Below are positions 30,479 to 41,170 of a stretch of 64,000 nt of DNA, piece after piece. The stretch is from Shinisaurus crocodilurus (Eukaryota; Chordata; Lepidosauria; Squamata; Shinisauridae). The notes under the pieces were generated by a model that was not told where the DNA came from, searched no databases, and saw only the letters and a list, made by a program, of their open reading frames with translations. Each line of letters begins with the position of its first letter. The stretch's first letter is position 1. The DNA is taken from positions 246,451,797 to 246,515,796 of the forward strand of contig CM037879.1 of the NCBI GenBank assembly GCA_021292165.1, in the 5' to 3' direction. The translations under genes and the position numbers were made by a program.

Positions 30479-32135
30479 TTTCCAGGCCAAAAGTTAAAGG
30501 AACTAATTAGCTCAGAGAAGCAAAAGTCTTCATATGGGAAGCCATAGCTGTTGGATACCTCTCCAGGGAGAGCAGCTGCCCTCGGGGCAAACGGGGTCGG
30601 GTATGGTTTCTGATGCTCAGCCAGACTGTCATAAATTTGGAAAGTTATGCTTTCAGGCATATGAAGGATTTTTCAACTTTTCTTAAAGAGGAAAAGAAAC
30701 ACACCTCTTTGCATTTTGCACAGTCTAATGGAGCACTCGCAAGCTGGCAGCACTGAACAGCTCATCTTGTCTCAACAGTGCTGGATGTCAGCATTTTTAC
30801 AATAGGCTGATAGCCATAGCTGGGATTTTTCAAAGTGTATCCTCTGAGATGTGTAAAAAGAGACTTTGATTCCCAAAGTTTTATATACAAGTTTTAGATG
30901 ATGAAAGACCAGAAGCTTTCTTTTATGTTTCAGCAACAACTGAGGATTCCTGTGAACATTTTAAAATAGTAATACTTATTAATTGTAGATGAAGGATTAA
31001 AGGAGGCTCTAAATAAGGAAAGCTAAAATGATTACTTTGCTGCCAACTATGGGCATGGCCGCTAGAAAATTCTCCTGAGTAAGTCCCCTAGAAATTAATG
31101 GGAACTGCTAAAGAATATGGTTTAGTGCAGCTTGTGCAGGAGAACTTCCCCTTGGATTTGTGTCCTATCAACGCATATTCCTTATCTATATTTTCTCATT
31201 TCAGTTCTTTTTTCCATGACATTTCTCCATTTGATAGCATCATTTCTGACCTAATCTCAAGGGCTGTCTTGCTTACTTCTGACCATGGCATTGCAGAGGT
31301 ACCCTTTAGAGAAATCAAATAGAAAACGAGTTTGCGGCCAGATCTCTGGCCCACTGAAAAGATAATAAGTCAGAACATTTTTTCCCATTTCTCTCAGGCC
31401 TGTTTTTCTAATATTGCATTGTTTGACTTGAAAATATGGAGCCAGCCTACGTTATTTGCTTCTAAGTGATTAGGTAGCCATTTTTATCAGCTGACCCCTG
31501 TGGATTAGGAACCACGTGCAGAGGCTGTTTTGCAGAACACCCATGTCTAGCGGTCAAGGCTGTGCACAGAGTAGTTCTTGCTAGATTGTTGTCAGCTCTG
31601 ATCATATCAATTGCCTCTTTTGGGGGACATGCAACTAGTCACCCCCTTTGCCCAATGGGCAATCAGCATTCTCAAACCAGATAGCACTAAATATTTGGGG
31701 GGAAACGAGACTCACGGGCAGCAGCGTGTGTGAATAGCTCGCCGTCCTGTATTTTACCACATATGAAAGTGGCATATTGTATTAGCAATATGTGGATGAG
31801 ATTTGAGTTTGACTATCATAAAATAAGCAACAAAAAAATAAGCAGAAGCGGAAGGAACAAACGCAGCAGCTCGATAAGAAAATGTAATAACTATAAAAAC
31901 ACTTACCAATAAATGAATCTAAATGTTTCTCATATATGCAAAAGTGTTTCCACTCAAAATGAGTTTTTGCTTTGGAAAGCAAGGATAAATGGCACACATT
32001 ATATTTCTGGAAATTATTTTCAGAAATTTGAATGAAAGTACAAATAATATCAAGTTTCAATGATATTCACGACATGGGGACTCTGTATAAAACGTTCACC
32101 GCAACCCACAATCAAGTGCTATGGTGGGAGGGTTG
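30479..32135. other. Unassigned stretch
   Basis: 1.65 kb without a recognisable repeat, exon or RNA gene; AT-rich around 31.75-32.06 kb. Confidence 0.45.
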
Positions 32136-32360
32136 CAGGGCCGGCCCTACCATTAGGCAGAGTGAGGTGGCTGCCTCAGCCAGCCAATTCTGAATGTCAT
32201 GGAAGGGCAGCAAATTGTTACTTATTTTACTTATAATTTATGATTGTATTTTTATTGCCAAGGAGAGGCACTTGTAGGAGTTTCTGTCTCAGTTGACTTG
32301 GGGGTAAGGGCGCTATTTGCTGCTCCGCCTCAGGTATCAAAATGACTTGGGCTGTCCTTG
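32136..32360. mobile_element. Short hAT-type MITE, CAGGGCCGGC family
   Basis: Ends CAGGGCCGGCCC and GGGCTGTCCTTG are imperfect inverses. GAGGGTTG/GAATGTTG at the flanks match 6 of 8. The left end GGCAGAGTGAGGTGGCTGCC matches the larger CpG-rich elements at 35300 and 48642. Confidence 0.6.
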
Positions 32361-32785
32361 GAATGTTGGATTTGCATTTGGGAAACTGAGGTTCAGATTT
32401 TGCTTTAGCTCCCAAAGCTCGACTCGCTCCTCCCCCTGTATGGATTGGAGGCTCCAGCAGAGCAGAGCCGCACGGCGGGCGGCACGGCACCCCTGCTCAT
32501 GAACTTGCGGAGTCGAGATTCCTGCTGCCCACATTGGGAGCGGAGAACTCTCTCGCATCTGTAAAGGCTTTCTGATAAGCCATTAGGGAACCTCTGCTGC
32601 AGTTCAACTCTTAATGTTATCCTAATTTTACTTGTCAAGCTGGGGGAGATCTACCCTCCAGATTTTTACCAACACCCCAAACTGACCTCCTCATGCTATT
32701 TCTGCCAATATATACTGGATTTTTTCAGAGCAGTTATATCATAACATTTTTATATGTTGCATTTCCCCCCACCATATATATTTCA
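32361..32785. other. Unassigned stretch
   Basis: No element recognised; locally GC-rich at 32420-32530. Confidence 0.35.
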
Positions 32786-32804
32786 GTGTGTGTGTGTGTG
32801 TGTG

Positions 32805-32866
<62 letters not shown>
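32786..32866. repeat. (GT)n(GA)n compound microsatellite
   Basis: About 10 GT units followed by about 29 GA units. Confidence 0.97.
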
Positions 32867-32868
<2 letters not shown>

Positions 32869-32921
32869 TGGCAGAGTGCTTGATGGATGGGAGTGGGGAG
32901 CTGTGTTTTGCATGGGGGCTA

Positions 32922-33212
32922 CTCTGATGTAAGTCTCTGTTCTCTCTATGGGTGTTACTCCTGTGCAAGGGCAGATCATTCCCTGGCACCTGGCTGTGGG
33001 GCTTCTCCACTCTCTCTTCAGAGCAGGCTTTTTTCTTTGGCAAGTTCAGAAGGAGGAGGAGGTGGTGTTGGGGGCAAGTTTGCCAGAGAGAGATGTATCT
33101 GTGTAAATGTGTCTCTCTGGGGGGAGGGCTTTCAGAAGTTGGGGGCTTGTTGTCTCTTGCTGGATGCCTCCTCTGATGTAAGTCTGTGTTTTCTCTATGG
33201 GTGTTATCCTGT
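32922..33212. repeat. 42-bp direct repeat pair
   Basis: CTCTGATGTAAGTCT...TATGGGTGTTA...CCTGT occurs at 32922-32964 and 33171-33212 with few differences, 249 bp apart. Confidence 0.8.
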
Positions 33213-33996
33213 AGGGGTGTGCAATGCTGGAAAACCCATTCCCTTTCCGCTCCATGGACTTTCACTGCCTTTCCTACTGACCCAGATGAACTCTTTTGCA
33301 TCTGTGAAGCTTTCTGGCCATCTACACATGCATAGGCTTATACTGTGAATCTCCTCCAAACCTGTAACCTGTATTGGCTGACTTCACTACACACACACAC
33401 ATACACACACACATCCTCCCCCCCCCCCTTCTGGGCTTTGCAATATTTGCTTAATTTGGTATAATAAGTTGTTGCAATGCTTATCTTAGAGACAAAGAAA
33501 TACCAGATAGACAACAGAGATTTCTTATCTGTTTTGTATTTCTGGTTGGGCTATCCATCATAAACACCTGGTTATTAGTTAACTGACTTAATTTGATCAG
33601 TCAGAAGAATAAACATGCATATAACCAAAACCTCAATTTAAATTTCTTTGCATGTCCTTCATACATTGGACTGAGTGTTTCCTAGGACCCACTATTGCAC
33701 TCCTCAGGGCCACAGTAATTGACATGCATTCCTCAGGATAAGATTCTGACTGAAGGGGTGTAGACTCCAAGCCAAAATAAATAAATTAAACTCTGAAACC
33801 TCTTTAAAGTGAAGCTGATTCTTACTGGTTTTAAGGTTGTTGTTAGCACTAGCAGTGCTGGGAACTGGGTTGCCAACTAACCAGGAAAAAGAACTGGCCT
33901 GCTCTTGTGCCTTTAACAGCAGCTTGACATACAGAAATCAACAGGTGAAAATGTTCATAGTGTAGGGATAATTATCATCACACAGACACACACACA
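33213..33996. other. Unassigned stretch
   Basis: Contains (AC)n at about 33391-33411 and a C run near 33417. Otherwise nothing recognised. Confidence 0.4.
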
Positions 33997-33998
33997 TA

Positions 33999-34244
33999 CA
34001 GTCATGCCTTGGATTGAGAGCATAATTCGTTCCGGAAACTTGCTTGTAATCCAAAACACTCTTATATCAAAACGAAAGCCCCCAAAAAATATTTGTACAG
34101 AGATTTTTAATTTAAGCCGTACTACAGTACTTGTCTTGCAAGACGTCGCTTGTATATCAAGTAAAAAATAAATAAATATTTAAAAATTTGCTTGTCTTGC
34201 AAAACGCTCTCAAACCAAGTTACTTGTAATCCAAGGTATTACTG
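33999..34244. mobile_element. Tc1/mariner-type MITE, 246 bp
   Basis: Ends CAGTCATGCCTTGGATT and AATCCAAGGTATTACTG, with TA at both flanks (33997-33998, 34245-34246). Subterminal ATTCGTTCCGGAA and AAAACGCTCTCAAACC. No transposase frame. This looks like the Tigger-like branch of TcMar. Confidence 0.85.
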
Positions 34245-34246
34245 TA

Positions 34247-35246
34247 TATACCACTGATAAATAAGAGGGAAGTATCAGCATCCAAGATTTGCAGAAGAAG
34301 AAACACTCAGGGTGGGACACTAAGGGAGCAACCCCCCACCCCAAACAGCCACATGAGGACTGTGCAATGGGCATGCTTACTGGTCACAGAACTCTAAGTC
34401 TGAGGGCACAATGCTATGCAAGTCCCACAATTCCCCAGTCAGCCATAGAAAACCAGGAGGGGAAATGGAGTGGAGTCACTTGGAAGAAGGCACGGCTGGG
34501 TGGCTGGAACCCTTAACTGGAGCACTCCATACTCCAACGTACTCCAAACAACTGCCTCACTTGTTTATATATCTGCACAAAGCTGCTGTTAAAGGCACAG
34601 ATGCAATAATCAATATAAAAGTTGGCAACCCTATCTGGATAATGAGAAAAAAAGTGGGGGGTGGGAGAACAAGGGTGATTGTAGCCTAGAGGCTACAATT
34701 CTTTCTTCCTGATACACCTCACTTATTTCCAGTAACAAATCAACTACAGTGAGCAGAGTTCAGTAAATATGAGACAGCTGAGAATCCCCTTGAACTCAGA
34801 AACCATGTGCTACATGGAAAGTTGCTGTACACCAGCTCAGACAATAGGATCTATTATCAGGGATCAGGTCTATGATGGTTGTTCAAAATTTCAGAATGAA
34901 ACTGCTGATTGGGGGGGATCCTTTCTTAATCCACTACAGTTCCCTTTCAAATAGGCTGGGCCAGTTTGGCTTTTATATACTTTCCTGGCAGAAAAAGAGG
35001 CATCCTTTGCCTATCAAGCTGAATTGTGGCAGTATGCGGCCATTAAAATACAGGAGTATCCAATCAGTGGCACAAGGTTGGCTTGAATTAAGAGAACAAA
35101 GGCGGGTGAAGAGGTACCTGTTGTTTGCAAGGTTCTTGGATTGACTGAAAAAGGAGCCCCAGTAAGGGCTCAGCTCCTTTGCCTTTAAACAAAATGCAAG
35201 CGGAAACCACCTGCTGACTGAGGCTCGCACTAGGGCAAGTCGGAGC
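34247..35246. other. Unassigned stretch
   Basis: 1 kb with no recognised element; short frames lack motifs. Confidence 0.4.
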
Positions 35247-35254
35247 AATCAGAG

Positions 35255-35942
35255 CAGGGCTCTCCAACCTTGGGTCCCCAGATGTTGCTGGCCTACAGCC
35301 AGGGCCGGCGCTACCGCTAGGCAGACCCAGGCGGCTGCCTAGGGCGCGTGGTGGAAGAGGGCGCAGCGTTTCTGCGCCCCTTCCTCGCCTCCGGCGCGCT
35401 CCTGCCCCGCCTGCTGCCTCCACCGCGCCTCCCCGCCCTCCTGCCGGCCACTGCAGCCGCCGCCACCGCTGCACCTCCCACCCACCCCCGCGCGCACGTG
35501 CCCGCGCGCCCGCCACCTACCTACCTTCCCGTCGTTTCCGGAGCCCCGCCGGCGTTGTTTTGGCGGGAAGAACCAGGGCAACAGGGCTTAAACAGCCCTG
35601 TTGCCCTGGTTTCCCCGGCAAAAAAAAAAAAGTGCGGGGGTCCCGTCGCGTCGGAGGAGGAGGCGGCGGCGGCAGCAGCAGCAGCAGCCAGCAGCGGGGG
35701 CGGGGGGAAGGTAGGTGGTGGTGGCGGCGGCGCGGGGGGGGTTGCAGAGCAGGGCTGCTTTGCTCTGGAGCCCCCCCATGGCACGAGGGGGGGCGCTAAA
35801 TATAATTTGGCCTAGGGCGCCAAACAGCCCTGCACCGTTCCTGCCTACAGCTCCCAGCATACCCAGCCAACATGGCTAATGGCAAGGGATTCTGGGAGCT
35901 GTAGTCCAGCAGCATCTGGGGACCCAAGGTTGGAGAGCCTTG
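35255..35942. mobile_element. Palindromic hAT MITE, family P, copy 2, carrying a nested hAT
   Basis: Ends CAGGGCTCTCCAACCTTGGG and CCAAGGTTGGAGAGCCTTG. Flanks AATCAGAG (35247-35254) and CATCAGAG (35943-35950) match 7 of 8. The left arm is cut after GGCCTACAGC by the element at 35300-35843. The remaining arm has GGGATTCTGGGAGCTGTAGT. Confidence 0.9.
35300..35843. mobile_element. CpG-rich hAT MITE, 544 bp, perfect 8-bp duplication
   Basis: Begins CAGGGCCGGCGCTACCG and ends CACCGTTCCTG. CCTACAGC flanks both sides (35292-35299, 35844-35851). Very GC- and CpG-rich interior, with a fold-back CAGGGCTTAAACAGCCCTG near 35577. The 155-codon frame across it is composition-driven (Ala/Gly/Pro runs). Same family, inverted, at 48642-49268. 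Confidence 0.9.
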
Positions 35943-35948
35943 CATCAG

Positions 35949-36054
35949 AGGGATGACAAGATGGAATCTGGGTGGCTGAGCCGAGCAAGTTCGCCGAGCT
36001 TTCACACACACACACACACACACACAAACACCCTGGATTCCTCTCACATCCCTA
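35949..36054. mobile_element. Possible short AGGGATG-end MITE
   Basis: AGGGATGAC at left and CACATCCCTA at right, with an (AC)n run at 36005-36026 inside. The left end overlaps the target duplication of the neighbouring hAT. Confidence 0.35.
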
Positions 36055-36634
36055 TCTGTGAAGTTTACTAGAGGAGCAGCTGGGTGCAACTGGCCTTCCC
36101 GGACCCGGAGCCAGAACTCTCACAAGGTTACTCTGTGCATAAACTGCAACTCTGAACTCCTTGGAGGGATGGCAGAGCAGAAAATGTAATGAAGATGTAC
36201 TATATCTTGATCACGTTTCGTAACAGAAAACAAATTTGTGAAGAGATTGCAAAATACAATTAACTGCTATCAGACTGAGTTAAATCAGTACATTTTTCAG
36301 TTTAGTTTCTAGTTCAGCTATGGCTGAAGTTGCTTCTTCTTTGGATTCACTTCAGGCCAAGTGCAACTTGGTAATTATCTGTCAACTCTTTGAATTAGGT
36401 CTCATGATACCACAATTCATCTTTGCTCAAGTGCCCCACACACCTCCTGCTGGCTCCATTCCACAGACGTAGCTTAAAAGAACATGATGATAACCAACCA
36501 GTGCAGAGGGTCCTATGCAAACACCAGATCTCCCCATCTAGGACTACTTACTTACTCTAAATGGCTGGCAGTGAAGGATACTTAGAATGTAAAATAATGT
36601 CTAGATGGGTAAATATTAGAGGCCAAGGAAATAA
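36055..36634. other. Unassigned stretch
   Basis: Nothing recognised. Confidence 0.4.
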
Positions 36635-36877
36635 TACTGAGAGTGTTGGACTAGGACTTGGGAGATCCAGCTTCTAGTCCCCGCTCGGCCATGAAACTCA
36701 CTGGGTTGTTGTGAGGCCAGTCACTGTTGTGGGCCAGTCACTGCCTCTCAACCTAACCTACCTCACAGGGTTGTTGTGAGGATAAAGTGGAGAGGAGGAG
36801 GATTATGTAAACCGCCTTGGGTTCCTTGCAGGAAAAAAAAGGGGGGTATAAATATAATAAATAAATAAATAAATAAA
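36635..36877 (+). mobile_element. tRNA-derived squamate SINE, copy 2
   Basis: GAGTGTTGGACTAGGACTTG head, TTCTAGTCCC B-box-like block, and the ATGAAACTCACTGGG and CTAACCTACCTCACAGGG body. It ends AAACCGCCTTGGGTTCCTTG, GGGGGGTATAAATATAATAA and (ATAA)n. A small internal duplication of GGCCAGTCACTG is present. Confidence 0.88.
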
Positions 36878-37655
36878 GGAGTGGACAAAAATTATGCAGA
36901 TGGGGAGATACTCATGATAGGGAGAGATGGATTACAGTGCACATGTACAGTGCTCATTCTGCCTGATTTTGTTATTTTTATTATCTCAGCAGTTTGGATC
37001 CCTGTTTCCAAATCCAACTTGACCATTTAGTAACTCAAGGAAATTAGCGTGTATTTGCTTTACTTCTTAGTAAGCTGTGATTTTTGTAGCACTTATGCTG
37101 TGCCTTTCTAACAATCAGGACAAATACAGGATTTAATAATCAAATATTGTGATTTTCTTTTTAAATGACCTCCTGTTAGACAGTCATACCTTATGCACTT
37201 GAGATGATCAAATAATGTTACATGCCCCATTTATTTTTTCAGACAGTGGAAAACTTTAGGAATAGGCAGATTTCCTTCATTCTATTTCTTTATTGATTGT
37301 AATTTCAGAAAGGAAACCAAATTCTCTCCCAACACAGTTCTAGACTGAAAAAAGTATCAAAATATGTTTAAAAAGCAAATTTTGAAAGAAAGTACTTCTA
37401 GAAATACATTGAGAGAAGTATTTTAAAATGTCATCATCTGAGAGAAAATACACTGAACACACATTTAAATACATATTTAAATACCAATTCTCATGCAGAT
37501 TATTTTTTTTTTTAAATCACAAATCAATGCAAAAGTGGAATGGAACAGACTTATGGATGAACACATGTGGAAGCGACATGTCCTGGAAATAGACTGAATT
37601 GTTCATCCCTAATCCAGCACACACATGTATTTGAATCAGAGCCAGAGGCAACGTA
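36878..37655. other. Unassigned stretch
   Basis: AT-rich; nothing recognised. Confidence 0.4.
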
Positions 37656-38150
37656 GGGGCCATAGCTCAGAGGTAGAGCACATGCTTTGCATGCATTAGG
37701 TCCCTGGTTCAATCCCAGGCATCTCCAGGTAGGGTTAGAAAATAATTCTGCCTTAAACGGTGGACAGCCACAGCCAGTCAGTGTTGACAATACTGGGCTA
37801 GGTGGACCAGTGGTCTGACTCAGTGGCTGGGTTCAGGCAACATGATAACCCATACTCAAGTGCGGAATATGGGTTGAGTGTGGATTGTTGTTGAACTGTG
37901 GGTTATCATGCTGTCTGAACCCTGCTCCGCTAACAAGCCATGACTTCTTAACCACGAACAACCCATGAAAAGAACACATGGTTTGTTGTTCGGTTGTGAA
38001 CTGTGGGTTGTTCACCATGGTTTATCTCGGCTGGGTTCAGACAACATGATAACCCATGTTTCAACAACAACCCATGGTTCAACCCTTGAGTGTGGGTTAT
38101 CATGTTGTCTGAACCCAGTCAGTATGAGACAGCTTCCCATGTTCCTGTGT
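37656..38150 (+). mobile_element. tRNA-Ala-derived SINE, split by a fold-back element
   Basis: The head 37656-37727 resembles tRNA-Ala(TGC): TAGCTCAGAGGTAGAGC (A box), CTTTGCATG anticodon arm and GGTTCAATCC (B box). The acceptor stem is broken, with three mismatched pairs, so it is not a functional tRNA gene. The body has GACAATACTGGGCTAGGTGG and CTGACTCAGT. The tail (38119-38150) CAGTATGAGACAGCTTCCC and ATGTTCCTGTG is separated by the insertion. Confidence 0.85.
37825..38118. mobile_element. Fold-back MITE, family CTGGGTTCAGACA, copy 2
   Basis: Ends GGCTGGGTTCAG and CTGAACCCAG. TCAGT is repeated at both edges (37820-37824, 38119-38123). Interior arms include AACCCATGGTTCAAC, ATCATGTTGTCTGAACC and inverse copies. 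Homologous to 8841-9142. Confidence 0.85.
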
Positions 38151-38409
38151 CTGAGACCCACGTGTCAAACCACACAATTGCTACTAGCCATGAGAGTAAT
38201 ATGTGTAAGTTCCATTTTCAGGAACAATATACCACTGGCCACCAGATGCTTGGAATTAATGTCAAGGGAAGGATATTGCTGTCATATCCTGTTTATAAAC
38301 CTCCGGAGAGCATCTCTCTGCCCACTGGTGACAAACATGATACTGAGCTGGATGAAACGTTGGTTTGATCCTGCATGGAAGTTCTCTTGGTCTTAAGGAC
38401 ACAACAGAG

Positions 38410-38540
38410 CAGTGTTCTCCAACCTTGGGTCCCCAGATGTTTTTGGCCTACAACTCCCAGCATGCCCCAGTCAGCGTAGCTGGGGCATGCTGGGAGTTGT
38501 AGGCCAAAAACATCTGGGGACCCAAGGTTGGAGAACACTG
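38410..38540. mobile_element. Palindromic hAT MITE, family P, intact 131-bp copy
   Basis: Near-perfect palindrome with ends CAGTGTTCTCCAACCTTGGG and its inverse. Flanks CAACAGAG (38402-38409) and CAATAGAG (38541-38548) match 7 of 8. Each arm holds CTACAACTCCCAGCATGCC, a strong match to the vertebrate ZNF143/THAP11 motif. Confidence 0.93.
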
Positions 38541-38548
38541 CAATAGAG

Positions 38549-40144
38549 AGAGTCATCCAGATGATGAGAAACCACTGTCCCCAGTAGGAGACTCATCACC
38601 CACAAATTATATGAAGTACTCATATATGCCACATTTTCCTAGTCTTCCTTATTCCAGTATTTTTGTTGTAGCTGAAGGATAACAGCGAGTGTGATTAAGT
38701 GAAAAGAGTGGGCGGGTTGCAGGGCTTCAGTTCTTCCTGGGAAGGAGAATATCTAGCAGGACAGATGATGCTTCCAAGGCTGGCTACATGCCATATAAAA
38801 TCTTCATGGCTTGGCATGCATCTTGGATGGTAAAGTTCTGGGCTCTCTTTGAACAGGCTCAGTGCCTTCCAGACAGATGGGCCTAAATGTGGGCAGACAA
38901 GAGACCATTTGTTTATCTCAGGTTTGTTTGCTGAGAAAATGATTCCCAAATGGAGACTGAAAAATTGCTCTTAGTCCAATTCTTCTGCAGCTGAGATGAT
39001 GATTGAGGAGTTGTATCATTGCTAATTCAGCTAGATTAATTTGGAAAAACAAGAATATCTATCTACCCACACAGGGACATCTTTTTGTATCCTGACATAA
39101 TTACTTGGAATGTTGCATAGAAATAGTGAGAATTAATGAGCTTCTATCTTCTTTCCCTTCTTTTTAGTGCTTCATGGGACCAAGCCAAAACTGGCTTTCA
39201 AACCCAATCTAAATTTTTGTAAGAATTGGCCAGTCAGGTTTGAAAAGCCACTGTTTGATCTTTCACATGCAAAGGGCTATGAAACTTTGAACAAAAAAGA
39301 AACTGTAAATTACTTATGAAGGAAGAAAGGAAGGAAAATGAGTCCTGGCAAAAGCATCCTCAGTAGCACTTAATTCTTTAACTGACATATAGATGTAAGG
39401 TTCCAGGATGCTACTTGTGAACAACTCTTGCTTTGGGCAGTCTGTGATTTTAGGACATCCTCTAGTTTACGCTTCCAATCCTGCACTCAAGATATACAGA
39501 GTGCATGAACCAGTACTGTTCGTTAGCCTTTGACTTGCCAGCAGGGTTTGCATTGGTGATTGGGGTGGACTGTGAAGTCCACATAGGTTCCAGGCCAGTG
39601 AGACTTGTCTTTCCCTAGGACAATCACATTAAACTAGGATGAATGCAAACAACCATTTGCTAAGGGATACCTTACCATGGTGTGCACATAACCACCTGGT
39701 AAGTAAGTTATAGCATTATCTACTGAGTGGTGAGGAGAATTTTAACACACTCGTGGTTGTGGTCATGATCAGAGGGGAAAGCAGAAAAGCAAAAGCACAA
39801 CGAGTTGGCACTAGGCTGTGATGTTGTAAACAGCAAAAAGGAATTGTATAAGTTATAAAATGAAAACCAAGGTCACTGATGAACTTAGACATTGAAAGGA
39901 TAAAAAGAAGACTGAAATACTAAATGCCTACTTTCCTTTAGCCTACACAAACACACACACACACGAAAGAAACCCCAAAGAATGGAAATCTATGATTAAA
40001 CATTTAGCACCCCTAAGAAAAGGAAAAGCTTATATGTAGAGAGCAATATGAATGGCAAAAAGTGAAAGTGTGCTCAGACTCTTTGAATAGAATCAAATCA
40101 GCAGAGCATAAGATCATTGCCCAGTGATCATGAAGGTTTAGTAG
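38549..40144. other. Unassigned stretch
   Basis: 1.6 kb with no recognisable element; a short (AC)n lies near 39950-39964. Confidence 0.45.
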
Positions 40145-40152
40145 GAAAATCT

Positions 40153-40948
40153 CAGGGATGGGGACTCGGACTCCAGGACTTGACTCGTGAGTCGGACAGA
40201 GTCCCCCGTCTGACTCGACTCGGACTCGCGTCCCAATATTTTTAATGGGACTCGAGACTCGACTCGGGACTCGAGACCAAGGACTCTTCAACTTCCCTGG
40301 GCTTTGCCAGAAGGAGTGGAGAGGAGCGTGATTGCCGGCAAAGAGTGAGGGTGAAATTGTGATGAGATCTCACCGTTCCAGAATGGGGGGCAAACATTTA
40401 GAAAAAATCATGTTCCTCAAATGCAACATGGATAGGTTTTAGGAAGTACAGCAAGTTTATTTTTAAAAATCATTTTCCTAAATGCAACCTTTCAGACATT
40501 TGGGGTTTGGCTGCCTCTGCCTGCCTGTTTGGGGTTCCCAGCCTCCTCTGCCTGCCTGCTCTCTTCTTGACCAGTTCAACAGTTGAATTGTCCAAGACAA
40601 AGGGCACTGCCTGCCTGCCTGCTTTGGGGTTCCCTGCCTCCTCTGCCTGTCTGGTTATTTTGGGTTTGTCTGCCTGGTCTGTTCTTGCCAAAATCAGTTG
40701 CAGAGTTTTGAAATAAAAAGGCACACTTGTGCCTAGAATTTATTTAAGCCACACTATCTGAAGTAGCCTTATTTTGTTGGAGAAAAGCCCCATTGATTTT
40801 AATAGGGACTCGTGGAGTCAGCTTTGGGAGTGACTCGGGACTTGGGAGCACCATTTTGGACCAAGGAGTGGACTCGAACTCGAGACTCGGGTCCAAGGAC
40901 TCGTGACTCGACTCGTGACTCGAAACCAAGGACTCTTCAACATCCCTG
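40153..40948. mobile_element. hAT-type element with GACTCG arrays, perfect 8-bp duplication
   Basis: Ends CAGGGATG and CATCCCTG. GAAAATCT flanks both sides (40145-40152, 40949-40956). The outer ~110 bp of each end is dense in ACTCG/GACTCG/CGAGTC repeats, such as GACTCGACTCGGACTCG. CAAGGACTCTTCAAC is present both near 40280 and at the right end. The interior 40290-40800 is ordinary sequence with CTGCCTGCCTG repeats and no transposase frame. Confidence 0.92.
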
Positions 40949-40956
40949 GAAAATCT

Positions 40957-41170
40957 CAGAACTACTTGCTATCATATATGATAAATCATAGACAACTGAT
41001 TTGTTCTAGAAGAGATAGCTCAAGTAATTACACACTCTTTAGTTTAATTCCAGATTTTGATAAACTAACAGGTTGGATGGACATCTTTTGTGAGGATGCT
41101 TTGGATATAGGATGTTCTGTCTTAAGGCTAGAATTGGACTTGATGATCCACCGCATTGTTACCATCTAAT
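40957..41170. other. Unassigned
   Basis: Nothing recognised. Confidence 0.35.

Noticed and set aside
35348..35815. Ala/Gly/Pro-rich frames of up to 155 codons
   Set aside because: They lie inside a CpG-rich hAT MITE, occur on both strands, and have no domain.
37656..37727. Functional tRNA-Ala gene
   Set aside because: A and B boxes are good but three acceptor-stem pairs are broken and a SINE body follows directly.
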